A stretch of 64,000 nt of DNA, taken from the NCBI GenBank assembly GCA_964019055.1, contig OZ025211.1, forward strand, positions 11,914,400 through 11,978,399. Direction: 5' to 3'. The DNA comes from Anthopleura xanthogrammica (taxonomy: Eukaryota; Cnidaria; Anthozoa; Actiniaria; Actiniidae). Both the position numbers and the translations under genes were made by a program. Position 1 is the stretch's first letter. The number at the start of each line of letters is the position of its first letter. The notes under the pieces were generated by a model. The model saw nothing but the letters and a program-made list of their open reading frames with translations. It ran no database searches and was not told the DNA's origin. Below are positions 22,451 to 33,600 of this stretch, piece after piece.

Positions 22451-22525
22451 GGTGACTTTACTTCGCCTAGATGTCCCGACCAGCTGCGTGAGTATCCAAA
22501 CTAATGCTTTGTGTAGACCGCACAC

Positions 22526-23440
22526 CTGCTTCGCTAAATTAAATTATATGTTACATTTTCACAACCGTCGCTGTTGAACCATGTTGGTACCTCAATAATA
22601 TGCATCAGAATCAGCTCTGAACCAGAATCCAATTTTTTTTTTCAGTTTTCGTAACTATTTGTTACTGTTTTACTACTTGTAATAATCTTATATTTTTTAA
22701 TAAACACTGATGTCTAGTGTCTTCGTAAATCAATATTAACTTTTTATAGTATTTAGGGGTTAGAGACTGATGTGAGTGTTTTATTTGCAAATACAAATAC
22801 TGTATAATGAATGAGAAATTTTCAGCAAATGTGTGCATTTGTAAACAAAAAAACTTTGAAATTTTTTATTTGAAAACTTATTCTTCAACAAAATAAAATG
22901 AAAAATTCCAAGTTTTTTTATTATTTGGGAGTTAGAGACGTACTGATGTGAGTGTTTTGTTTACAAATACACGTACGCGCTGACTGTACAATGAAGCAGA
23001 GTGTATTATGAAGAATTTCGAGTTCATTGTACAGTTAGCAACTGTGTGTATTTGTAAACAAAACATGAACTTTAAGTCTCTAAACTTTTAATATTCAATC
23101 TGAGTATACTGCAATACACGACTTTCGCCGTTTTTGACAATGACAGACCACACAAACATGAGCAAAACTAGCAAAAACACGACCAAATATCAAGAGAAAT
23201 AGTTTCATTCAGCATTTGATCACTTTTATTTTCATTGACAAAGCTACACACACAGGATCACAATACAGGATCTAGGGGCAGCGAAGGCCAATGTGGAACA
23301 ATCTAAACTAATTTAATATGCAAACTTCGTACGCTGAACAAAATTCAAGCAGCTCATTGGCTAAAATCGATCACGTGATATCGATGTATTTGAGGACAAA
23401 GCGCTTGTCGTGATGTTATAAAGTTTATTGCACGCTTCGA
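22526..23440. other. MITE-rich upstream region of GPCR copy B
   Basis: Contains a half copy (22757-22900) and a full inverted copy (22930-23087) of an element whose ends read GG(G/A)GTTAGAGAC and GTCTCTAA.C, with GATGTGAGTGTTTT and ACTGTA(T/C)AATGA inside. The same family recurs at 24078-24260. The last 100 bp before 23456 include CATTGGCTAAAATC and a CACGTGATATCG E-box-like site, possibly the promoter of the next gene. Confidence 0.55.
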
Positions 23441-23455
23441 GTGCATTATAAGAAA

Positions 23456-23882
23456 ATGGATTTAGAAAATGAAAGATTCGAAGAGCTAAACGATAAGGAA
23501 ATTGAAGGATTTATAGATGGAGCCATTCCAATTGCTACCAAGCGACAAACAAAGTGGGGAATTTCCCTTTTCAAAAGTAAAACCATACAACTGTACATTT
23601 GTAATTCAAAACAAAACATTTTTTTGTAGCGTTGTCGATAGCTAGCTTTCAACTGATGAATGAGAATTTTTTTGTTTGAAGCGTTAACTTAAAAATGATA
23701 CCTTTATTTTGTTTTTCAATGCAGAATGGCTTCATAAGAGATATAAAGAAGAAATTCTGGAAAACTTAGAAAAAGAAATCATAGCGGAAAGGCTGAAAAA
23801 GTTCTACCAAGAACTTAAAGCAAACCAAGACAAAGACTACAGCCGTTCAGCCCACCTTTGCATAAGATTTGAGCCAGAATAA
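23456..23882 (+). CDS. N-terminal fragment of a DUF3504 (Crypton-derived) protein
   Basis: Two exons (23456-23576, 23725-23882) with GTAAAA donor and TTTTTCAATGCAG acceptor, phase-matched, giving 92 residues. It starts MDLENERFEELNDKEIEG and continues with ATKRQTKWGISLFKKWL, then YKEEILENLEKEIIAERLKK and KDYSRSAHLCIRFEPE. This is the layout of the N-terminal helical part of ZMYM/QRICH1/KCTD1-type DUF3504 proteins, where a basic ATK+ segment leads into LFKEWL and later SRSxLxxIR. The frame ends just where the family normally continues to the recombinase-like domain, so it is a truncated copy or a short paralogue. The matching C-terminal half lies 11 kb away at 34681-35427. The ATG follows an upstream in-frame GTG that I do not use. 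Confidence 0.55.
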
Positions 23883-24077
23883 TTCACTTATTTTCGTATT
23901 TTTAAGTTAGGAATTATTTATTTATCTTAACTTTTGAACCCTTTCTGTATTTATCAAAATAGTGATGGCTGTTTGGAAATTAAAATACTTTTTGATTCAA
24001 TACGTTCAAATTCGTAAATGACACGTAAAAAATGTCGCGCCGTCTGCTCTTCAGCGTACTCAGTTTGCATATTAAAA

Positions 24078-24260
24078 GGGTTAGAGACTTGTAGTTCGTG
24101 TTTTGTTGGAGAATAAATGCACTTGCTTACTGTATAATGAACTCGAAATTTCTCATACTGCACTCGGCTTCGCCTCGTGCAGTATTAAAATTTCTCGTTC
24201 ATTATACAGTCAGCGCGTGCATTTATTCTCCAACAAAACACTCACATCAGTCTCTAACCC
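24078..24260. mobile_element. Palindromic MITE (GGGTTAGAGAC ends)
   Basis: GGGTTAGAGACT at the left mirrors AGTCTCTAACCC at the right. The arms share TTTTGTTGGAGAATAAATGCA and ACTGTATAATGAAC, with a GC-richer centre. Same family as 22757 and 22930. It lies just downstream of the DUF3504 fragment. 23883-24077 and 24261-24520 show no gene. Confidence 0.7.
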
Positions 24261-24519
24261 CTAAGTCATAAGCTAATGCTGTGCTTTTGGACTTCAAAAC
24301 ATTACAAAAAAACCCACAAAATTTCATTATTTTTACCTTCGAAAAATCACTCACTTCATTACTTTGTCTTCTTGTCCTTTATGGTATGGATTTTTCATCA
24401 TGCATGTTTAAAATATTCTCATTCTCTACTCATTAATTCAATAACACACAATTGTTATGTGCGTTTGTCAAAGCTGCACTGCTTAAGTTTGATGTCTTCA
24501 GATACAGCAAAATCACGTG

Positions 24520-24968
24520 ATCGATTTTATAATAATAATTTATTAAACTTCTATAGCGCCTTAATTATTAAGATATTCTAAAGCGCTTAACAATCTAAAA
24601 ATATATATATGATGTAAAATGTATGCATAGGCCAACAGAAAATATATAACTATCTATAATAAAATAAATAACATACCTAAAATATAATAAATTTATAAAA
24701 CAACTATCCTAATAAAACGCTTTTCTAAAAAGGCGGGTCTTAAGTCCTTTTTTAAAAGAGTTAATGCTATCACATGTTCTGCGTGTACAAATGCGCGCTC
24801 GCCGAAGGTCTTACACCTTGCACGAGGAACTTGCCAGAAATTTCCAGAATCAGATCTCAAACTATACCTGGTAACAGATTTAGTATTAATCAACTCCCTG
24901 ATATACACTGGGGCAAATCCATACAACGCCTTAAAAACTAGTAGCGACAATATGCTTGAATTTGTAAA
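24520..24968 (-). mobile_element. LINE 3' end (CR1/L2-like), decayed
   Basis: The minus strand reads LLVFKALYGFAPVYIRELIN, YSLRSDSGNFWQVPR and KTFGERAF, then after a frameshift SINSFKKGLKTRLFRKAFY, the usual C-terminus of CR1/L2-type reverse transcriptases. The 3' UTR has the common TTCTATAGCGCCTTA..AAGCGCTTAAC text. The 5' part of the element is absent. 24970-25366 holds no gene. Confidence 0.65.
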
Positions 24969-25366
24969 CATAAATAAATTTCGTTATGTTTTATCACGCC
25001 CAGAGAGGACACAGGAAACCAATCTCTGAACAGTGCACTGATTGAGTATCCACGAGTTCGCCATAGGGCATATTAGATTGATGGTCCGCGCGTTAGGCGC
25101 TTGCTCGTTGCTCCATAATCGGCCATAAGGCAGTAGAAAAAACTCGGACCATAACTTACGGGCTCTTACGGTAATGACCTCGCGCTCGGCCAATAATTGT
25201 TATTTATCTTTTCTTTATTCTGTCAAGGACGTAATGAGAAACCTGCATAATATACAAGTTGATAATAAATACGTTTATAAAATAGTTCAGATATAACGCG
25301 CGCTCTGATTGGCTAATAGCCGTGTTTACATGAGGCTATGTAAACACGGCAATCAATATTTTATAA

Positions 25367-25532
25367 AACAAATAGAAAACGTTATTCCGTGTTTACATAG
25401 CCTGATATAAACACTCAGGAAAGTTTGGGAGTAGTCTTGAACTCTGTGTACACAATAGCTCTCGACTTCTCCCAAACTTCCCTCGTGTTTATGTCAGGCT
25501 ATGTAAACACGGCAAACGTTCTCTATTTGTTA
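25367..25532. mobile_element. Palindromic MITE (AACAAATAGAAAACGTT ends)
   Basis: AACAAATAGAAAACGTT..CCGTGTTTACATAGCCTG mirrors CAGGCTATGTAAACACGG..AACGTTCTCTATTTGTT; CTCCCAAACTT also pairs in the inner stem. A shorter copy of GGCTATGTAAACACGG lies just left (25333-25350). Confidence 0.65.
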
Positions 25533-25620
25533 AATATAAATAATAAATCATATGAATTATCAGATAATACTTTATCGTCAAGTTTTCACGATATCAGGGA
25601 TTGGCTGAGGACTCTCGGCC

Positions 25621-26470
25621 AATGAGACAATGACAATGACAATGATTTTATTTGCACCTTAAAAATATACAATTAAATTACAAAATATTCATATCCTTAC
25701 ATAAAGGTGCGAGCCAACTGGATTAACTGAAAAGCTATACAAAGCCAGTTGGCTAACATATTTTATATTGTTTCAGTTTATCGGTCAATTATCAAAAGTT
25801 TACATCTACAATAACAAAATAGAGAAAGAATGAAATGATATTATGTAAACATTAATTGGTTATGTACGGATAAACAAATTAGGATAAATAGAATAATATA
25901 AAGTATATATGAAGGAGGAAATTTCTACTTTATATTATTGTAAGTTTCAATAATTGCATTTTTTTTTATAAATCTTTAAATTTCGAAATGCTGGAGGCCT
26001 TTTTTATTTTCTCATCTACTGAATTCCAAGCCACCAGCAAATCTAATATTAAATTTACCATACTTCGTCCGAACTTTCGGAAGAGAAAATGACGATTTTG
26101 AGGCAAGTCTGGTTCTGTAGTTATGTCTTTCACTAATGAGTTCAAAGAAGTTGTGAAATATTTTAGGTAGGTTCCCCGTATTAAAGTTATAGACAAAAGA
26201 GGCATTGTGATGAAAGATGAGATCATTAAATTCAATAATAAGAATGAGAAGCGAGATAGGGAGTAAAATGTATAATAATTATGCAGATGCATAATTATAT
26301 CCAGGAGGTTGGTGTCTTTCAGAATCTTGCTAACAATTAAGAAAAACCCTGTAGGGCAGACAGCTGAGGTGGTACAAGAATCAGAAAGAGAAGGAAAAAA
26401 ATTGAAAAAGAATAACATGAAAAAGGAAAAGATTCCAGTTTCTCTCTTTAGACGAAACAAAACAAACATT
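25621..26470 (-). mobile_element. LINE 3' end with (CATTGT)n tail, decayed
   Basis: The minus-strand frame (26469-25966) ends with HFLFRKFGRSMVNLI, LLVAWNSVDEKIKKASSISK, the pattern that closes jockey/CR1-type reverse transcriptases, with internal frameshifts. The element ends at 25621-25643 in CATTGTCATTGTCATTGTC, a short tandem 3' tail of the kind found on CR1/L2 LINEs. 5' part degenerate. Confidence 0.55.
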
Positions 26471-26593
26471 GAAGCAAATGTTTATTAATCTAAGCAGTCT
26501 CAAAAAGGTGTTCTCATGGAAGTACCTAGCCATGGCAATTGAAAATAGATATTCCCGTTTCTGTTCCCATATTGGATAGCTTGACACACACGC

Positions 26594-26713
26594 ACAATAA
26601 TTTCTCGTGGCATACCGTGGAATATCCCACGAGTCACTTGGCGAGTGTGTATACAAAGAAAATACAAGTGACGAGTGGGATATTCCACGGTATGCCACGA
26701 GAAACCATTGTGT
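26594..26713. mobile_element. Palindromic MITE (TCTCGTGGCATACCGTGG arms)
   Basis: 49-bp arms (26594-26642, 26665-26713) contain TCTCGTGGCATACCGTGG, AATATCCCACGAGT and CACTTG with a 22-bp loop. No coding capacity. The flank to 27120 holds only AT-rich DNA and the 3' flank of the next GPCR (CTAAGAAGACTATATAACC). Confidence 0.7.
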
Positions 26714-27124
26714 AACCATTTTATCCCATACCATAGAAAATACAAATGCGTAGATTCAACACGCAGTGCACGATGGGAAGGAAGAGTAAAATACGGCTTT
26801 TCTGCTTTCTGATTGGTTGTTTTTTCTATGGTGTGGAATAAATATCTAGTAAACACGATAACTAAAATATAAAAAAACATATACAATATATACAATGCAT
26901 ACTAAGAAGACTATATAACCTGCTCAGGTTCATTACAGGGTACAAAGCTTGAGATTCAGATCTTTACTAAGAATGCGTCGATAAAATAGCAATCTTGCTG
27001 CTCGAGGTTCATACAGTCTTAAACCCTAGAAACGGTCCACATTAATCAAGGCATCTGGGATGATTAGGGAGAACAGATTATACGCACACGGAGAGCTTGT
27101 CCGCCTTCATTCAGAGTTTCATTA

Positions 27125-28069
27125 TCAAGCTTCCTCGTTTTGAACCGAGGGATGTTCTCGTCTTAAGATTCTTTTGACTGTAGTTTTAACTGCTTGACGA
27201 ATATCTTGCATGCGCCACAAATACAGTAAAGGATTCACTGTCGAGTTGATTGCTACGACAAGGTCCATTATGTATATTACCTTGTAAAATATAATCGAAG
27301 AAAGGATTTTTCCATTCATGATAGCGAATGTAACAGCCGAGCAAAAGTACGGTAGGTACAATAGCAAGGTCGTCAGCATGACAAGTATCATGGTGTTCAT
27401 AGATCTTCGGTATTGAGAAACATCAAAGTTACTGCTTCCATCGTCTGGTTGCTGACTGGACGAGGATACAGAAGACGTAAGCTTCTTCAGTGAGTAGAAC
27501 GCCATGGAATAACAAACGGTTATGGTTGAAAGAAACACGAAAGTAAGGCATGGGAACATAACATTTATTACATATCGAAAGACGTTTGCCAGGAGTAACG
27601 TCAACAGCAGCAAAAGCATTCCAACCCAGTAAGGGATAGTCACCATCCAGATGCATCGAGATGTTACAAACGATCGATATCTGTTTTTCAGTCTAATGGC
27701 CAACAGTCGGTCAACGCTTATAAGAGTCAAACAGTATAGAGATACAGTACCTAACCAGTATACAACAAGATAAGCAAATGCAGATATATGACAGAATTTT
27801 GTGGTCCACTTTTTAATGTAAGCATAGTGGAAGAACATCGTTGAAGTTTCAGCAAGGGCTCCATAAAATATGTCTGATAATACAAGATTAGCAAGAAGAA
27901 GATACGAAGGCTTGTGTAGAGTTGGATTCTTCCAGATGGAATACAGTATTAAAGAGTTCAAAGATACGGCTGTTAGTGAAGTAATGCCAAAAAAAGCGGA
28001 TAGAGGTATCCTAAACGATGGCAACTCAGCGATACTGTTGTATCGAAACGAGTAGCAAGTGTTGTTCAT
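27125..28069 (-). CDS. Class A GPCR, subfamily 2, unit C
   Basis: 314 residues, intronless, first of eight tandem minus-strand units. The N-terminus MNNTCYSFRY carries an N-glycosylation site (N2). Cys 93 precedes TM3; DRL is at 120-122 and NPLLY at 279-283. Compared with copies A and B, TM1-TM3 and the TM4-5 loop are different, yet the stretch from DRLLAIRLKNRYRSFVTS through TM4 and the C-terminal NSTVNPLLYLWRMQDIR are identical. It has SRCIWM where most copies have SRRIWM. The second extracellular loop is again short and lacks Cys. Likely functional; ligand unknown. Confidence 0.9.
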   Translation of the reverse strand: MNNTCYSFRYNSIAELPSFRIPLSAFFGITSLTAVSLNSLILYSIWKNPTLHKPSYLLLANLVLSDIFYGALAETSTMFFHYAYIKKWTTKFCHISAFAYLVVYWLGTVSLYCLTLISVDRLLAIRLKNRYRSFVTSRCIWMVTIPYWVGMLLLLLTLLLANVFRYVINVMFPCLTFVFLSTITVCYSMAFYSLKKLTSSVSSSSQQPDDGSSNFDVSQYRRSMNTMILVMLTTLLLYLPYFCSAVTFAIMNGKILSSIIFYKVIYIMDLVVAINSTVNPLLYLWRMQDIRQAVKTTVKRILRREHPSVQNEEA

Positions 28070-28199
28070 CTTTTGATATGCTTTAACTAAACGTGAAGCG
28101 TTTTAAACTGACTTTAAATTGAAAACGCTTTCGATTTTTATTACTGAGTCTTTTTGTTATCTTTTAAACCTTTTTTAATTATCTTTTGTGCTGTTTTAT

Positions 28200-28920
28200 T
28201 AAAAAGTTTCAATGCCTCATAATATTTTTCAGGTCTGCCACCTGTCACACGGAGTAAATTGTCGTTGCAGAATACAGAATCTTCACGTCCTATTCGTTAC
28301 CTTATCATTTAGTTTCGCTTACTTTCATCACTGGCACACTAAACTGAATTGGTTTTCAGTGTGAACAATTACGAGCTTAGAGGTTACTTAATAGTTGAAC
28401 CTAATTTCCAAAAAGTAATATATTTTGCCGTCATGAGACGTCAGTATAACTATTAAAGTAAATCAACCGTTTGTGAGTGCATGACCAATTGAAAAGTTAT
28501 TGGAAATTTAAATAGATCGAAAAATGAGTAACCTTTTTTGAGCTTCTCAACACAAAAGCAATTCTAGTGTATTCTGAAGCCACAGTAGGGTGCAAAACTT
28601 TTAATTAAAATGAAGGCTATGGCTCGTTCTAGACGCTTCTGCACTCATTGGCCCAAAATAATATAGCTTAGTGTATTTGGACTCCGGAGCGACTTCTGAG
28701 CAAGTTGAATCTGAATCAGTTGTCGCTGCAGTGTCACATAGTTTGACAAGCCCAACAAACTTGTTTGCAGTGTTTGTCGACCCGATATAAAACTGCCGTA
28801 CCAAACTAATTCAAACGCCATTTTTCTTTTGCAAGACTTAATTAATCGATAGATGACTTCGGCACATGAGAGGATAGAATAAAAATTTAAAAAATTAATA
28901 AAAGCTTGAGTAGGTATACT
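28200..28920. repeat. Conserved 5' flank block of the GPCR unit
   Basis: CAATGCCTCATAATATTTTTCAGG, CACTGGCACACTAAACTGAA, TTCTAGACGCTTCTGCACTCA and TGTCGACCCGATATAAAACTG recur in order upstream of units C, E, F, G, H and I. Reading frames are not kept between copies, so it is noncoding, perhaps promoter or 5' UTR/intron. Confidence 0.6.
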
Positions 28921-28921
28921 T

Positions 28922-29014
28922 TTCAAGTCACCCATCCAGGTAATGATCTCGCACCATCGGGCTTCACTCAGTTTCTTGGAAGTTCAGTTTTTTATCCACT
29001 GGACCACGGTTTTC
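28922..29014 (-). repeat. SINE-like block, copy 1
   Basis: The minus strand reads CCGTGGTCCAGTGGATAAAA (A-box-like), then GAGTGAAGCCCGATGG (B-box-like) about 36 bases on, then GCGAGATCATTACCTGGATGGGTGACTTG (given here only as landmarks GAGATCATTACCTGG and ATGGGTGACTTG). The head looks tRNA-derived, while the second half resembles the 5S rRNA box C region. Four more copies lie at the same place in other units. Confidence 0.5.
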
Positions 29015-29114
29015 AAGGTAACAATAGGCGTGAGAACAATGCACCAGATTGACTAGATTATTTTCCACTTCAAATCAATGTGGTGCCAGTGCGTAGCAGG
29101 TTGTGCAAGGGGCT

Positions 29115-29703
29115 AGCTGATGTGGTCTAAGTTTCTCGTCTTTGGAACAAGACAAATACTGCAACTTTCGTCGACCAACTTGTCCTTGCCCTTCGTGGGA
29201 AAAACTTTCACTCCCTCAAAGTCAGCCAAAGATCTGGGTGTAATCCTTGACGCACATCTTACTTATGATGAACACATATCCAACGTAATATCTTCCTGTA
29301 TGTCAAAACTCTGTCAAATCAATCGGGTTAAGAACAGTTTTGATTCTAGACACTCTCTCTCATCATAGATTCACTTGTTATGAGCAAATTGTTGTACTGT
29401 TCTACTGTCTGGTCTAATACAACTGAGAGGAATCTAAAGAAACTTCAACAAGTTCAAAACTTTGCATGTAAGATTATTACCAATTCAAAGAAATACGACC
29501 ATGTCACTCCCTTACTACAAGAGTTGAATTGGATGACTGTAAAACAACATCTAGAAAACAGAGACGCCGTTATAGCTTTCAAATGCTATAATAATCTTAC
29601 TCCCGCCTACTTAAGCAGCAAATTACGCAAACTCTCTGATATCCACACTCGCCGTACACGAAACTGTGATCTCTTAGATACGCCTCTATACAAGACAGCA
29701 TCA
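29115..29703 (+). mobile_element. LINE reverse-transcriptase C-terminal fragment
   Basis: Two frames on the plus strand read KSAKDLGVILDAHLTYDEHI, SCMSKLCQINR and, after a frameshift, LLYCSTVWSNTTERNLKKLQ, VQNFACKIITNSKKYDHVTP, YNNLTPAYLSSKLR. These are the thumb and C-terminal motifs of jockey/CR1-type LINEs. It interrupts the unit between GCTAGCTGATGTGGTCT and CAGCGGATTTCTTGG, which are adjacent in other units. 5'-truncated and broken. Confidence 0.75.
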
Positions 29704-30756
29704 GATCAGCGGATTTCTTGGTGTATGGCATGTGGAGGACACTATCTTTTTTTCTCGGTTTTAGATTTTTTTACTGATATTTTTTTTGTTTTTTGTTTTT
29801 TTTGTTTTCCTGGTATTTTTGTTTTCTTTGTTATGGTAAGTTTTTGATCTTTTTGGATATTTTTCTTCCTATGCTATTAGAATAAGAGTCTATAATTTTT
29901 TCTTCTTTTTTAATTTTACAAATAATTTACAAATTCTTTCTTAGATTGAACCCAATAATATTCTTAATCTTTTTTTGGAAAGAATGACTACTTGTTTCTT
30001 TTTGCTTACATTCAGCATTAACATTTAAGCTATTCATGCACAATGCAAACAAAAACAAGCTGTGCTTTCCCGGTTTTCTTGGTATTCTATTTTTATTGCT
30101 ATATTTTCTGTTTATATGGTACTGTGAATTCTTGTTTACCCAAACGGGTGTTTCCCCGTTTCCCAGTCCTCACGCGACAATTAGTGCCCAATCCCCTCTC
30201 GCTCCAGACAAAGGCTATTAAATACATACCCGTATTTCTGGCTGTATTTCGGTTCTTGATTTAATTATAATGATCCCCGGCATCGTAACAGTTCACAATT
30301 AAAGTATTATTTAAAACGGTCAAGAAACGAAATTCCAGTTTTGCAGTCAATATCGAACCGGGAGAAAATTAAAAATGGCCAAAAATCCTGTTTGAAATAA
30401 AATATCTCGAAATCAATCAGTTTTTATAGTGGGTAACAAATTTAGTATGTTTGTATATAAGAGCTAACCCATAGAGAATCGATTTCTTACAATAGTATGG
30501 ATATGCGAGCTCGTAAAAGGCAAATAAAGATGGCTATCTGTAAATTCAACATGTTTTTGAATAAAACCGTCTTTGAGTTGTAAAATTAAAATTAAAACAT
30601 TCAGGCTATGCTCGTAGTACTCTATGGTAAAGTTTGTCATATCGGCCAGCAGCAATATTAGATATATTGTCGGCCTCAGTAGCTGTCTAATACTCCGATA
30701 TTGGGTAGTTTGCTCACACGCACACATATTGAATATATATCTAGTAAACTATTAGA
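29704..30756. repeat. T-rich and conserved 3' block of the GPCR unit
   Basis: A variable T-rich run (after GGCATGTGGAGGACACTA) leads into text shared by units C, E, H and I: TTTTCCTGGTATTTTTG, CATGCACAATGCAAAC, CCAGTCCTCACGCGACAATT, CTGTATTTCGGTTCTTGATT, then GAGAATCGATTTCTTAC and ATTGAATATATATCTAGTAA. Frames shift between copies, so the apparent small hydrophobic ORFs are not genes. Confidence 0.6.
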
Positions 30757-30862
30757 TAAATGTATTTTCTTAAGGACTGACTAATGACCTATTGATATGT
30801 TGTATCGTGTGCACGTGTCTATGAGTTGGTGATGCAATTGTTGTTATTCACACAATTGTAGG

Positions 30863-30871
30863 TATAAATAG
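30863..30871 (+). promoter_or_regulatory. TATA box in the retrotransposon leader
   Basis: TATAAATAG sits about 30 bp before TTATTCATCCAGGTATCAC and ahead of the zinc knuckle, consistent with an internal promoter in the 5' terminal repeat of the element. Confidence 0.45.
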
Positions 30872-31000
30872 GGAGTATTGTCCCTAGTTATTCATCCAGG
30901 TATCACTTAAGCAATCTACAACTGACGGTTGATTGACTTTTTCGTTTTAATGTGACCGGCGGTCTTTTCATTCGGTTCATTTTTGTTTATTTGTTTTCAA

Positions 31001-31126
31001 GGCCGTCGACAGCCTCGTCCGGAAGACGTCTGCTTCACCTGTGGGCTTACAGGACATTGGAGCAGCACATGTAGAGTACCCCCATACAAGCACAAGACAA
31101 AGTTTGACCAGCGCAAGTCTGAATAG
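31001..31126 (+). pseudogene. Gag-like zinc knuckle fragment
   Basis: In a frame one base behind the polymerase ORF the sequence reads PEDVCFTCGLTGHWSSTC, a CX2CX4HX4C zinc knuckle as in retroelement Gag proteins, then a basic tail and TAG. It overlaps the polymerase ORF by 86 bases, so the original element probably used a frameshift or readthrough. No upstream Gag body with an ATG is visible; a TTTTCAAG acceptor-like site precedes it. Confidence 0.6.
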
Positions 31127-32297
31127 TATCCATGGCCGGGCTCAGGCTCCAGTACCTCCCAGTCCTGAGCTGGAAGATGTATGCGACGATCAGGTCAAAT
31201 CTTGTTACGAAGATATTATTGAGGTAGTAGAATGCCTTAGCACCACTAGGGTGAAAGGAAGACTTAGGGATCATATACGGTTTTGGGCGACCATTAAGGC
31301 CCCTCAATTTATTTTAGATACTATCTCGGACGGATACAAGCTTCCTCTCGTTCATAAACCACCCCGATCATTTAGCAAAAATAACCCGTCGGCCATTAAG
31401 AGCGGGGATTTTGTCCAGGAAACCATCGAAGAATTGTTAGCCTCGGGCAGGATTGTAGAACAGCCCCAAGAGAAATTACACGTGGTCAATCCATTATCTG
31501 TCTCTATCCAGTCTAGTGGTAAGAAACGATTAATTCTAGATTTAAGACTCGTCAATCAACATATTTTAAAGAAAAGAGTTAAGTTTGAAGATTCCAAAAA
31601 AGCCCTAGAGTATTTTTGTTTGGGAGGATACGCTTCAAAATTTGATTTGAAGAGCGGGTATCACCATATCGATATTTTCCCACCGCACCAGTCCTTCTTA
31701 GGTTTTAGTTGGACGTTTCCGGACGGGTCGACTCGATTTTTTGCGTATACAGTTCTTCCGTTCGGTCTGTCGTCGGCGCCCTATATCTTTACTAAATTTC
31801 TCAGGCCGTTAGTTAAGCATTGGCGAACACTTGGACTCTTTTGTGTAGTTTATCTCGATGATGGTTTCATTCTGGAAGGTACTCGGGAGAAATCGGAACG
31901 AGCTTCTCACCAAATTCGCAAAGATTTATTGGCTGCAGGTTTTGTTGTAAACGAAGATAAGAGTATTTGGCGTCCGGTGCAATCCATTGTTTGGCTTGGG
32001 ATAGTTTGGGATTTTGAAAAAGGAACCATTTCCATAACCCATGAAAGGATTGAGAAACTAGAGAAGAAGTTACAGGAATGTTTGAGTTCCGGTCGCGCGT
32101 CTACTAGAACATTAGCGTCGGTTGTAGGCAGCATTATTTCTTTAAGTCCGGTTTTCGGCGTAGTCACTCGAATTATGAGCAGACATTGTCAAATAAGCAT
32201 AGCAGCAGCCGACAATTGGGACACTCCATCGGGTTTGGACGAGTATTGTGTTTCGGAATTGGAGTTTTGGTTGTCCAAAATTAGGGTGCTCAACTGA
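31041..32297 (+). pseudogene. Reverse transcriptase of the DIRS/Ngaro-like element
   Basis: 418 codons open without an initial ATG. Motifs in order: IEELLASGRIVEQ, NPLSV, KKRLILDLRLVNQHI, FDLKSGYHHIDI, FAYTVLPFGLSSAPYIFTK, then the catalytic VVYLDDGF (YLDD at 31851-31862) and WLGIVWDF. It ends in a stop at 32297 within LEFWLSKIRVLN, where the protein should continue into RNase H. The catalytic residues are intact, so the loss is recent or limited to frameshifts. Confidence 0.85.
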
Positions 32298-33183
32298 TTC
32301 GAAAGATTGTTTTAAGGCGGTTGTTCATAATCACCTCGTACGTTCGGATGCCAGTAGTGTGGCTTGCGGAGCAATCGTGATACGGTCCGACGATACCATG
32401 CCTCCTATTTGTCATCGTTTGCTAACAGAAGAGGAGAAAACCTATAGTTCCACGCACAGAGAGTTGTTGTCTATTGAATTCGGGTTAAAGTCTTTCGGTC
32501 CCCTCCTCCATGATTCTAAGATCAAATGGTATACCGACAACCAGTCTACGGCCAGGATTGTTGAAGTGGGGAGCATGAAAATGTCACTACACAGATTGGC
32601 GATTAGTATTTTCGATTTTTGTTCCGATCACAACATGGAGTTGTTCATAGAGTGGATCCCTAGATCGATGAATCAAAAAGCGGACATGATAAGTAAAATG
32701 ATTGATACGGACGATTGGCAACTTGATTGGGATTTTTTCAGGATTTTGGATCAATCGTGGGGACCCCACACGGTGGACTGTTTTGCTACGTATTATAATA
32801 GCAAGGTGGTGAAATTCTATTCTAGATTTTGGAATCCGGGTTCGGCGGGAATCGATGCGTTTTTTCAACCATGGAAGAATGAGAATTGCCTTGTAGTTCC
32901 TCCAGTTGATTTGGTTTCGAAAGCCATTGAGCACATGGAAAAAGAGTGCGCAGTAGGTACGTTGATCGTGCCTGACTGGCCTTCAGCGTCATTTTGGCCA
33001 CTCTTATGGAGACGTTTCAGTTATGCGTTGATTGATTATAAACGTTATCAAGGCAAAAAGGTGATAGTTCACGGACGTAATGTGAAGTCGTTGTTTGGTT
33101 CCCCTGGTTGGGAGGGTCATGTGTATGCGATTCGGTTGAACTTTAATAATGATGGTCGCCGAGAGCAAGCTCATGCGGAATGA
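32298..33183 (+). pseudogene. RNase H and post-RNase H region of the element
   Basis: Continues the polymerase in another frame (open from 32248). RNase H acidic residues are seen in RSDASSVACGAI, THRELLSIEFGL, KWYTDNQSTAR and MNQKADMISK. The following part (DDWQLDWDFFRILDQSWG, HTVDCFATYYNSKV, SRFWNPGSAGIDAFFQPW, VVPPVDLVSK, VPDWPSASFWPLLW) is the region characteristic of DIRS/Ngaro polymerases. One frameshift at about 32298 separates it from the reverse transcriptase. Confidence 0.8.
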
Positions 33184-33305
33184 GCGTTGTGTTGTGTTGA
33201 AAGTTGATGGCGAGCTCACCGAGAGCAAAATCAACAAGTGTATATATATAGATTCGGTTGTACGGTAGTTTTTGTTCGTTTCGTCAGTATGATTGAAATG
33301 TATTT

Positions 33306-33600
33306 ATGATTTGTTTTTTCTTGGTTCAGGTCCTTTCGAGTGCTGATTGTTGGCAAGCCATGTGTGCTGGCGAGAAACGGAGGTTAATTCAAGATTGTTT
33401 TCGGTCGAGGGCGGCTGCCACTGTTTCGCGGTGTATCCTTGAAGTTCGACAATTCCTGACTTTTCAGAAGAATCATGGTCACCCAGTAGGGATCCCAACG
33501 TGTGTGCACGAATCCGTTAGAGAGCATGTTATGTCGCCATCTAGTGGAAGCTGAAAAACGAGCTTCGCATAAGCCTGTTGCTAAGAAAGAACCCCTTTGA
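33306..33600 (+). pseudogene. Truncated N-terminal part of tyrosine recombinase
   Basis: Reads MCAGEKRRLIQDCFRSRAAA, RCILEVRQFLTFQKNHG, the SAM-like N-terminal part of a tyrosine recombinase. A frameshift near 33550 leads to AEKRASHKPVAKKEPL, the usual linker before the catalytic domain. The catalytic R..HxxR..Y part is missing; 33600-33812 is AT-rich and unassigned. Confidence 0.65.

Noticed and set aside
22451..22525. 25-residue N-terminal extension of GPCR copy B
   Set aside because: Starts with GTG after an acceptor-like AG, is absent from copy A, and precedes the conserved MNQSCS start; better explained as 5' UTR.
28922..29014. 5S rRNA gene
   Set aside because: Only part resembles the box C region; length, other boxes and ends do not fit.
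30036..30264. Small hydrophobic proteins in the T-rich blocks (also 38606-38883, 62485-62709)
   Set aside because: Indels shift the frame between copies of the block, so no reading frame is conserved.
30464..30727. Conserved 87-codon minus-strand ORF (also at 42964 and 54781)
   Set aside because: Similar in three units but start, length and frame vary and units E and I lack it; a flank repeat with chance openness.
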